Part shown: positions 59,101 to 64,000 of the stretch, piece by piece
Layout: each line of letters opens with the position of its first letter
How positions within the stretch are numbered: the stretch's first letter is position 1
NCBI GenBank assembly: GCA_030789695.1
Contig: CM061139.1
Location: 195,149,641 to 195,213,640 of the forward strand
Source of the DNA: Scilla litardierei
Lineage: Eukaryota > Streptophyta > Magnoliopsida > Asparagales > Asparagaceae
Reading direction: 5' to 3'
Length of the DNA: 64,000 nt
Position numbers and translations under genes: made by a program
The notes under the pieces: generated by a model
Database searches by the model: none
The model's input: the letters and a program-made list of their open reading frames with translations, nothing else
Told to the model about the DNA's origin: nothing

Positions 59101-61065
59101 AAAATTAAAGGAAACAAAGATCATGTTTTTTAAATCAAAAGCATATATTACATCACATATCACTGTGAAAATTAGCTCCCCGCAAAGATGGATGATATTG
59201 CCTCCTACCAGATCTATTTATATCCCTACATTTTCTCCTACCAGTAATATTACTTCTCAGATCTTTTGGATCTCAGATATTAATCCCATTCGAAATCTAT
59301 TATCAGCATCTCAAATATTAAGCCCAACAGCTTTTCGGTATGTGTAATAAGCAATTTTTTTGGTTCTAGGTAAGCGTGTGATGAGCTAAGAGGTATGTGA
59401 ATTGAGCAATTTTGAAAAAGGGGTTATTGGTAATTTTGAAAAGTGTATCAGTGGTGGTTTTATAAAAATTCAGTTGTCTGTGAACTGAGCAAAATGTCTG
59501 TTCGCATAGCATTCCCTTAAATTTGATGCAACTTATAAAATTCAATAAAATAAAAAGAACCCCCTTCCTGCAGGGCCACCAGGGTTCGAACTCTGGTGGC
59601 TGTGGTCATCGCGCGCACACGTTACTAGCTTTCTAACGGATAAAAAAATAAAATAAAAAGAAAGAAAACTCAATAAATAAATAAATAAATAAAAGAACAG
59701 GAAAAAAACCAAATACATCGAAAAAAGTAAAAGAAAACGAAAACGAAACAACTCTCATTCAAGAGTCGAGACTACCGGATTATCCAATTTATTACATTGA
59801 AGCCATCTTCGTGGTTTTGTGGAGTTCATGTGCATATTTGACAAAATTCAACATCAAGAGAGATAGAGATGCATTGGGTTGAAGCATATCCATCCGATTT
59901 TGGTGAAAATCTCCCGCTCCCTCGACGGCAAACAACGATCGCACCTTTTCTTTTCTTTTCCCTTTTATTTATCTTTCTGCTAAATTCTCAGTTCCTAATC
60001 ATCGTCGTTGTGTGTTTGTTCAATTGGGAAACTGCAACGGATACACATCAGCATTTTGGCTTAGGAATAAAATGAAATATGAGGCCTCTCAAAATTGGAG
60101 GTATAAAGCGGCCACCTAAGTGGCCTTACCGTAGAACCGGCCCTGGACATGAAGGGTAACAACGAATCAACAACAAGATGAATGACAAAGTTATTCTTTG
60201 GGATGATGGAATTGTATGTCGATGTGATGAGAAACCCTTTGGTGGTAGCTATTAGAAACCAGTGATCCCTTTGCATATCAACATAATTTGGCTTGGTTGG
60301 AACTTCTATTACCAATTCTTAAGCAACCATGAGCACTTAATTCTACCATGCCTTTCCCGTTAACATCATTTGTTTTACGAGGAGCTCCTATATAGAATGG
60401 GTAAATAATCATCATAATTCTGTGGGTCCTCACATTTCCCTGGACTGTAACTTCTCCATTGCATCATCAAGTATTTCTTTGATGCAAATCTAAAGTCAAT
60501 GACAGAAATATCAGGTCTAACTCTCTAGTTCACATGAGAGACTCCTTCACAAGAAAGATTTAGTAACCTGAATCTTCAAATGAATAATCCAGATATCAAG
60601 AGAAAAATTCTTTAGTTAGTTAAATAAACTCTTAAAATGCGGACAGGTTGTGCTAACAGCAAACAAACAGCACAAATATCTGAATTTGACAAAATTCCAA
60701 CGACATCAACCTAATGTTCATCTGCAGTTTCACGGCATACACCAGTTTAATTGATGACATATCAGAACTTCGTTATTGCGAACATTTTACCATTTCATTA
60801 CCAAAATATCTTGGAGAAAAATACCAATGTCCATGAGAAGAAGAAACATCAATGGGACAAAACTGACAACCAAGCTTACACGTATCATGCATAACAAGCA
60901 ATATGATGGCCTACGCAATGATTCATGATGGCTAAATTTCAAATTTACTGACAAATAAAATTCAGTTAAAGCAAACACATCAAGAAAATATAAGGATGAA
61001 CATAACAACTTCCTTACAAGCTGTATATCTTGTCGGGACACCTTTCTAACTTCTCCACTCGACAT
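37304..61065 (-). CDS. Plant protein with A_thal_3526 domain (PF09713), function unknown, complete
   Basis: Six coding exons, read on the minus strand, join in frame: 61065-61018, 47730-47625, 39275-39093, 38119-37637, 37530-37447 and 37368-37304. They total 969 nt, or 322 aa plus TGA. The start MSSGEVRKVSRQDIQL runs into VQNLIERCLQLYMNQKEVVD and PGFTELVWQKLEEENREFF, then AYHVRLLLKNQILVFN. Residues about 17-75 are the plant-specific A_thal_3526 domain. The rest is Ser/Asn-rich and low complexity (HASTTSRPDSM, NFSFSDLTDDF) and ends GVSYDDFGSD. No signal peptide, membrane helix or catalytic motif is seen. Helical N-terminus plus disordered acidic tail would fit a nuclear or scaffold role, but that is inference. 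Introns 1 and 2 (13,287 and 8,349 bp) are filled with transposons; introns 3-5 are 973, 106 and 78 bp. Confidence 0.88.
39093..39275 (-). CDS. A_thal_3526 protein exon 3
   Basis: Starts after GCTTTCAG with TGTGGCAGAAA (completing the split V codon) and ends at GACAT before GTATGA. It encodes the second half of the domain (QKLEEENREFFKAYHVRLLL, KNQILVFNKLLEKQVELM) and SNGSSSST. Confidence 0.88.
39276..40560 (-). other. Intron 2 sequence, nothing recognised
   Basis: AT-rich sequence between exon 3 and the solo LTR. Open frames on either strand show no recognisable similarity. Confidence 0.45.
40561..40884 (-). mobile_element. Solo LTR related to elements A, D and E
   Basis: Read on the minus strand it begins TGTATGGCCCATCACCGACA. 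ACAGATCTGTAATTTTTGGG, a TTTTATAAAG box, a CTCAAATCAAAGGGGAGAG block and a GATCAATAAAAATC stretch follow, and it ends GGTCGTATCG. The order and wording of blocks match the LTRs of elements A, D and E (aAtcAAAGctAGGAGAG, CAATAAAAATC, CGTATCA). No internal region accompanies it, so it is best read as a solo LTR. A target duplication was not identified. Confidence 0.5.
41159..41532. mobile_element. Helitron-like non-autonomous element
   Basis: Starts CTAGAAATAATCCGTGCAAT with the CCGTGCAATAGTGCACGG hairpin and ends TTTGTATAATAGA. These ends match those of the insertion at 6296-6768 (CTAGTCATAACCCGTGC... ATATATAGA), while the interiors differ. No coding capacity. Confidence 0.5.
42361..45060 (+). 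pseudogene. Decayed gag of element E
   Basis: The N-terminal coiled-coil part (MTAKEKVEASE then a stop, KFNAQLADLKKPIDERFTSF) covers 42361-42625. The GC-rich linker is at about 42860-43140. After the hAT-like insertion, TLKMPIFDGDD (about 44280) and Retrotrans_gag-like pieces to about 44640 follow, then HIKGLCFxCGKKFGPRHCCM-like knuckle sequence near 44910-44965. The relic ends with an acidic tail (ValAspAspGluGlu...) near 45055. Many stops and shifts. Confidence 0.65.
43145..44019. mobile_element. hAT-like non-autonomous element with GGTTCCGGTT subterminal repeats
   Basis: Begins CAGTTCGGTTCTGG and ends TTCGAACTG, so the termini CAGTTCG are inverted. Both ends (43145-43290 and 43790-44019) are dense in GGTTCCGGTT/GAACCGG motifs in varied orientation, as in the subterminal regions of hAT elements. 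The AT-rich interior has no intact gene, but a minus-strand stretch reads KWTTRPKEFIKKFYHE, possibly a captured or transposase fragment. No clean 8-bp duplication was seen. Confidence 0.5.
45481..47624 (-). other. Intron 2 sequence next to exon 2, nothing recognised
   Basis: AT-rich sequence. A weak tRNA-like pair of boxes (TAGCATGGTGATGC and GGGTTCAAATCC, 46027-46075) might mark a SINE, but no further support is seen. Small open frames have no recognisable similarity. Confidence 0.4.
47625..47730 (-). CDS. A_thal_3526 protein exon 2
   Basis: Starts after TTTATTTCAG with GTGCAGAATC and ends ACTAG before GTAAGT. It encodes VQNLIERCLQLYMNQKEVVD and the following residues to FTEL, the first half of the plant-specific domain. 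It stands alone between 8.3 kb and 13.3 kb introns. Confidence 0.9.
48680..48976 (-). pseudogene. Gag of element C, 3' part (zinc-knuckle end)
   Basis: Continues the gag beyond the copia insertion: TGAGGAEVTTEADQ, then LCFRCDERFTPGHRCASRKL (zinc-knuckle-like CX2CX8HXC) and an acidic end DSYSE with stop at about 48683. The frame is open in this piece. The pre-LTR hairpin CACCTTAAGGACAAGGTG (minus strand, 48660-48643) and the polypurine tract TTTTTGGGGGAGTAT follow. Confidence 0.75.
48977..50761 (+). repeat. 5' LTR of the Sirevirus-like element
   Basis: 1785 bp. Includes the stem-loops TGACGACT-TGGG-AGTCGTCA (50438-50457) and AGGTCGT-GGGG-ACGACCT (50601-50618). The open frames in it (for example from 49414) are duplicated in the 3' LTR with indels and are not genes. 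Confidence 0.93.
50806..52665 (+). CDS. Gag protein of the Sirevirus-like element (intact, 619 aa)
   Basis: ATG 50806 follows the primer site by 30 bp. The N-terminus (ARPPKFNGVDFAYWKARMKI, then DYDVWDIVENGY) is the DUF4219/UBN2-type gag fold of copia elements. LTAQEIWHTLEVTHKGTSQV and a helical region follow. A CCHC knuckle CFKCRKKGHHIKDC lies at about residues 297-310, an acidic segment near 330-345, a long coiled coil at about 370-510, and a second knuckle CFTCGCVGHTSYHC at about 569-582. The tail has QIWVPKSLMTNVSGP, the type of sequence that in full-length relatives leads into protease. Here the frame stops at TAG 52663-52665 and no pol follows. The single open frame across 1.86 kb in an otherwise decayed landscape supports recent activity. 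It should form virus-like particles, with pol supplied in trans (inference). Confidence 0.9.
   Translation: MTMNISDCAFAEGQSIARPPKFNGVDFAYWKARMKIYLVSVDYDVWDIVENGYSLPTIKIEDTVMIKPKDKWDLADKKLYTLNGKAMNALICSLDKSEFNRISHCLTAQEIWHTLEVTHKGTSQVKESRLALLSTEYESFRMLPIEYVKEMFARFTDIVYKSSSLGKPYSSHEHVRKILRALPSSFRPKVTSIQEAKDLSTMKVEDLIGNLMSHELELQSIEAREKPEEKTKASTPLALQANDDDLDEEQALMVRNFRRYIQTDQGRAEMGKKFIRSNNPNFGRNFSDQKAINRNECFKCRKKGHHIKDCPQQHTAQVAKGKTKVLTWDMDSEVEDEDEEHEAHSCMALMAKHNEVGSPTKAELLEILKGMQNTINELEADVDSYRNDNFDMQQSEYDMSKEIEKLKTEIVACNATIDMLNKEKASLPEKIDCLSCPSLLKDISMYKLDKVKLETENDLLSEKINMLNLELKEKMRDFEKKEEENKQAFISKCTLLVNENDILKSKATTLELSLKRFSIGKQNLDIILGNQIYDNNRRGLGYGLKNVEKSKYRKVHIESTKVGNFHAKCFTCGCVGHTSYHCKYRNKNIKFKQIWVPKSLMTNVSGPCWIPRSHTTPLL
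52666..54000 (+). other. Non-coding spacer where pol would be expected, ending in the polypurine tract
   Basis: AT-rich, T-run-rich sequence without protein similarity. The end (53976-53999) is TTTGTCATCATCAAA followed by AGGGGGAGA, adjoining the 3' LTR. TTTGTCATCATCAAA is the exact reverse complement of LTR positions 54030-54044. Confidence 0.75.
54001..55784 (+). repeat. 3' LTR of the Sirevirus-like element
   Basis: 1784 bp, nearly identical to the 5' LTR. Both stem-loops are retained. Differences include single-base changes (for example at 54159 and 54175) and run-length differences in T and C runs. Confidence 0.93.
55785..57389 (-). pseudogene. Gag of element C, 5' part
   Basis: ATG at 57389 (minus) opens MAAATRSKDKFEALEEKFMG (coiled coil), an acidic segment and [10 protein letters not shown]. 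After the GC-rich linker (about 56930-56650, frame slips) come [40 protein letters not shown] and [16 protein letters not shown] (Retrotrans_gag). The reading reaches the copia insertion at 55785 in the Ser/Gly segment GQIQRGTS. The 3' part continues at 48976. Confidence 0.75.
57416..58066 (-). repeat. Tandem pair of element C LTRs at its 5' end
   Basis: Two 322-bp LTRs (57416-57737, 57745-58066) separated by ACCAAAT only. The left neighbour of the inner LTR is GCCAAAT, so the duplicated unit is LTR plus the first 7 bp of the primer-binding region. Minor sequence differences between the two show they are not an assembly echo. Confidence 0.9.
58072..58951 (-). other. Intron 1 sequence, nothing recognised
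   Basis: AT-rich sequence between element C and the hAT-like element, with no repeats or open frames of note. Confidence 0.45.
58960..60145. mobile_element. Non-autonomous hAT-like element (GGCCGGTTC ends)
   Basis: Left end CATGGCCGGTTCAAGC; right end, read inward, CAGGGCCGGTTCTACGG. Both ends are followed inward by AGGCC and AAAGCG motifs (GAGGCCTAAAGCG; GGCCGCTTTATACC). The flanking 8-mers AACATGAA (58952-58959) and GACATGAA (60146-60153) agree at 7 of 8 bases as a target duplication. No transposase seen. A tRNA-like B-box sequence lies inside (59576-59600). Confidence 0.7.
59560..59640. repeat. tRNA-like / SINE-like fragment
   Basis: CCACCAG-GGTTCGAACT-CTGGTGG forms a T-arm-like hairpin with the B-box core GGTTCGAAC. 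No matching A box at the usual distance and no complete cloverleaf can be drawn, so it is not a tRNA gene. It may be a SINE remnant. Confidence 0.35.
60154..61017 (-). other. Intron 1 sequence next to exon 1, nothing recognised
   Basis: AT-rich sequence down to the exon 1 donor. No open frame or repeat of note. Confidence 0.5.
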
Positions 61066-61075
61066 TTTCTCTTCC
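61018..61075 (-). CDS. A_thal_3526 protein exon 1 with start codon
   Basis: ATG at 61065-61063 opens MSSGEVRKVSRQDIQL and the exon ends CTT before GTAAGG. Ten nucleotides of leader (61066-61075) follow a likely acceptor GCGCAG. The match of MSSGEVRKVSRQDIQL to the known N-terminus pattern of this plant family and the phase-0 junction to exon 2 fix the start. Confidence 0.85.
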
Positions 61076-61513
61076 CTGCGCTTCGAAATTCAGCTCAAAG
61101 TTCCGAGAGATTCAACACTTTTAACTGATCAAGGAATCAACTCATGGTCAATACAGTCAAAAGCTACAACCACACAAAAAACAAAATCAAAAACCCAGAA
61201 GAGGATCAAATAAGAAAGATCAAATTTGTAGAGCCAAAATATGAAAAGGGTCAATAATTGATCCTTCCAAATGAAGCATGAACGAAACTTAATGCATGAG
61301 AAAGAGTTAACAAAATGGGAAGAGATAAAAGAGTGGGCATCCAAAGCATGAAAGGATCAACCCAACCAAAATTTTGATATTAAATTTGCACGGATCAAAA
61401 AACGCCAAAAAAAGACTGATCTCGATCTCTCAGCTTACCTACAACTTGATCACATACCCATCAATTAAAAAAATCAAAGAAATGGGAGAATCAAAAAGAG
61501 GATTTTACTTCAC

Positions 61514-61804
61514 CTTGTAGAACTTTTTACTTCCAGAAGAATCCCAATCTCTCATCAATCCAATACTTGGGGCTGGGAGCCAAAGTGGAGAACAAAAGCC
61601 ACCGAGAAAAAGAGGGAACCCACAGGAAAAATATAAAAATAAAAACAAAATAAAGTTGATGAAAGAATTGTTTTTAGAGAGAGAGAGAGATAGAGCAAAA
61701 CCTCTTTTTATTTCTTTTCTTTTTGGGGAAAAAAATGAAGGGACAAACAACTGTTTAATATTTGTCCCCACGAAACGAATTTAAAACCTTTTTATATATA
61801 TACA
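61514..61804 (-). promoter_or_regulatory. Promoter TATA box and 5' UTR exon of the A_thal_3526 gene
   Basis: On the minus strand CTGTATATATATAAAAAGG (61786-61804) is a good TATA box. A leader with a (CT)n stretch (about 61676-61692) follows about 80-130 bp downstream. A donor CTACAAG then GTGAAG at 61514 would splice to the acceptor before 61075, giving a 438-bp leader intron. The transcription start near 61765 is inferred from the TATA position. Confidence 0.5.
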
Positions 61805-62427
61805 GCGAGAAGGATGAATGGATATCGACAAGGCTTCCTCTGTTTTTTGTTTGTGGGCCCCGCCACGGCCTGTTTTAATTTGGGTTTTGAATCTTATCCC
61901 GATTTTATCTGTGTTTGTCTTTGACGAATGCCATGTATTTGCTTTGTTGGGCCCATTCTTAATGTCAGGCCCAACTTAAACATCGAAAAATGTCAGGCCC
62001 ATTGTTCTCGAGGCCTCATAAGGAACCGTTGCTATGAGGGGGTTAGAATACGAAGGATTCAGCCTTTTGTGGTATGAAATAAGTAAGGTAATAAAAAGCA
62101 TATTAATGAGAATATATTTGGTAAGATTTTTATAGAACAACATAAGAAAGATGATAAGGAGATCATTAATGATGATCATTAAGGCTTCTAACAAGGAAAA
62201 TCTTTGCCTTCATTCTAATCTGTTGAATCGGGCTCAGAGTATAGCGCTTGACGGTGAAGTCATGTCAGAAGTGCGATGCACGCAGATGGTATAAGTATCA
62301 GACTTAATGCTAAGAAAAACAAGATTGGTAAGGTTGCATCTGTGGATAATGTATAAAGCTCGTTGATCCTGGTATCATCCAGTGTAACTGAGGTAACTCG
62401 GTTGCATATCCTTGATCCTTGGTTATC
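61805..62427. other. Upstream region of the minus-strand gene, no gene
   Basis: Contains TGGGCC/GGCCCA motifs (61853-61990), which occur in plant promoters of housekeeping-type genes. The TTGGGCCC and AGGCCCA copies lie 50-180 bp upstream of the TATA box. Otherwise unremarkable. Confidence 0.45.
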
Positions 62428-62780
62428 ATGAAGATTTTGGTGTCGAATGTTTAAAGTTCACCTCGACTAATTACTTAAGGACTATGATGTGTGATGATAA
62501 GCTTGATGTGGTGATCCTTTTTAAGACTAGGCTTGGTCAAGAGACTATGTCAGCAGTTACACACAACTTCAAGTGGAGTTGGAAATCATATTACATTTCT
62601 ACAAATAGGCTTATTAAGAGTAGTATTGCTCTTTGGTAGAAAAATGTTGTGTGCAATGATTTTCAACCTATTTATTCTCAGTTTTCATGTGGTGTGGTAT
62701 AGAATGATGGGGGCAGTTCATGTGTACTTCTTTGTGTATATGATAAGTGCATGTTCGGCTAGAGTGATGGGTTTTGTTGA
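62428..62780 (+). pseudogene. L1-type LINE endonuclease relic
   Basis: Translation in shifting frames gives MKILVSNV, YLRTMMCDDKLDVVILF, TRLGQETMSAVTHNFKWSW and GVV-NDGGSSCVLLCVYD. The order (MKILxWN..., DVVxLxETRL, FxWSW, VYD) is that of the N-terminal AP-endonuclease domain of plant L1 retrotransposons. Stops and the mutated W and E residues make it dead. RT is not seen downstream within the window, so only the domain start persists. Confidence 0.6.
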
Positions 62781-64000
62781 AAGCAACAATCAGTATTATC
62801 AATAAATGTGGGTTAACTTTTTTGGTAGGAAAATTCAGTAGTATTGCTTAATTCTGTACATAAAAAGGTGGATGTGCCTCCCTTAAATGATGTTACAGAG
62901 CTTTTGAGAAATCTTTTAAGAGCTAAATATGACACAGTGTAAAAATTAAGACCTTTTAGAAGGATTCTCAAGGGTCGTGATCGTGCTTTGACCATGAAAG
63001 AGTGGAGACATTCATTCCCAAACAAGGATTACAACACGTCACTTACACAACAACTTGGTGAAAGACAAAACACATCTCCTATCAGAGAATACACCTCACA
63101 CTCAAGTGAGAAGAAATACTTACACCACAATTTCACATATATCCAAATGTTGAAGCTTTTGTGATGAAGTATTATGGCTATAGTGGTGATTTCCAAATGA
63201 TGAGAAATTGAAAACTTTTTGAGATCAAGATTGGCCAAGAAAAGATTTGAAAAATCTTGAAACTTGTGGACAAAGAAGAGAAGTTTTTGCTTAAAATCTT
63301 TTGCACTTGAAATTGATTTTTACTCGAGAAAATTGATCATTAAAGCTTGTTGTAAATGCTTGAACAACCCTCAATATATAAGGCTAAATCTGGGTCAAAA
63401 CATTGCTCCGTAATCCATATGCAATCACGGGGAAAGAAGAATTCAAGTAAAACACAAACTCTTCATGTGTAGTCCAAGAGTTCATGGGGAATTGAAATTG
63501 TGGTTGCATGAATCCTATATAAGGAAATGGCTGGCCCCTTTATTCAATAATCTCTTCAAGCCACAAGCCTCCACTGCTCCATCATCCAAGCTAGCTGAAC
63601 ATTCTTCTCTTCCCTCAAAGGAATCAAAGCTTCATTAAAGGCAAGAAGAAGGGATTCTGAAGAAGAGTAGATGTCGCTAAAAAGTACATAACTTTCTCTA
63701 CAGAGCACACATTTTTCAGTATTTTTAATCTCCGTATTAGATCAGTTTTTCAGTATTTTTAGCGCGGGTTGTATTATGGAATAGCTTCATTCAGAGGCTA
63801 TCATTGAGCGTTAAATTCAGTGAACTTATTCTTGCAACAGTTTTATCGCCACCCACAAGTGTGATCAGTTTTTTTTGGTTAAAAAAAGGGTAAATCATCG
63901 GGGAGAGGTCGGAGTATAGGCGTGGAGCCTAGTCGAAGATTGAGTTAGTTAAAAAAAAATTCTAAGGTGGGTTTTGAGACTTTATAAAATGTTTAACAAA
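62781..64000. other. Repeat-like region with TATA box, no gene recognised
   Basis: A TATATAAGG box lies near 63511-63519, followed by pyrimidine-rich leader-like sequence (CTCTTCAAGCC...TCTTCTCTTCCC). The unit GATCAGTTTTTCAGTATTTTT is partly repeated near 63715-63760. It may be a decayed LTR running out of the window. No protein-coding frame could be supported. Confidence 0.35.

Noticed and set aside
59576..59600. tRNA gene
   Set aside because: Only a T-arm-like hairpin with a B box is present. No acceptor stem, anticodon arm or A box at the right distance.
1..64000. CRISPR arrays, rRNA genes, bacterial or organellar inserts
   Set aside because: No regularly spaced direct repeats, rRNA-like sequence or operon-like gene runs are present anywhere in the window.

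Overview
This is a window of an angiosperm nuclear genome, AT-rich and without operon-like organisation. The plant signs are multi-exon genes with GT-AG introns, plant-specific protein families (A_thal_3526 / PF09713, plant mobile domain, MULE and FAR1-type transposases) and dense nested transposable elements. I cannot name the species. The introns of 8-19 kb packed with retroelements suggest a large-genome, non-grass angiosperm (inference).

Two host genes face each other. (1) On the + strand, six exons between 3005 and 32082 encode the C-terminal 453 residues of a plant membrane-anchored calcineurin-like metallophosphoesterase; its 5' exons lie left of the window. Its introns include one of 19.4 kb (3584-22934) and one of 7.9 kb (23233-31132). 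(2) On the - strand, six coding exons between 61065 and 37304 encode a complete 322-aa protein with the plant-only domain A_thal_3526 (unknown function). Its first two coding introns are 13.3 kb and 8.3 kb. Spliced frames of both genes are intact, so the insertions have been tolerated as intron sequence.

Most of the remaining sequence is transposon. The 19.4-kb intron holds, left to right: a gag-only LTR element (4125-6922) whose 3' LTR carries a Helitron-like insertion; a complete 9.4-kb Mutator-like element (10273-19683, 9-bp target duplication) with a decayed mudrA gene on +, a plant-mobile-domain gene on -, and a gag-only LTR element nested in mudrA; and a FAR1-type MULE transposase relic. 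The 7.9-kb intron holds a collapsed gag-only element, a probable LTR-like tract, a LINE-like tail and two MITEs. The intergenic space (32.3-37.2 kb) holds a copia pol relic with hAT-type MITEs inside it.

In the - strand gene, intron 2 holds a solo LTR, a Helitron-like element and a decayed gag-only element with a hAT-like insert. Intron 1 holds a three-LTR gag-only element (48304-58066) split by a young, gag-only Sirevirus-like copia element (48977-55784). A hAT-like element lies at 58960-60145, and an L1 endonuclease relic lies beyond the promoter.

The most interesting biology is threefold: the MULE with a convergent plant-mobile-domain gene and a ~490-bp inverted repeat between the two 3' ends; the population of gag-only retrotransposons, which share a GC-rich gag linker and, in several, a hairpin just before the polypurine tract; and the recent movement of a gag-only Sirevirus-like element that must have used pol proteins supplied in trans.
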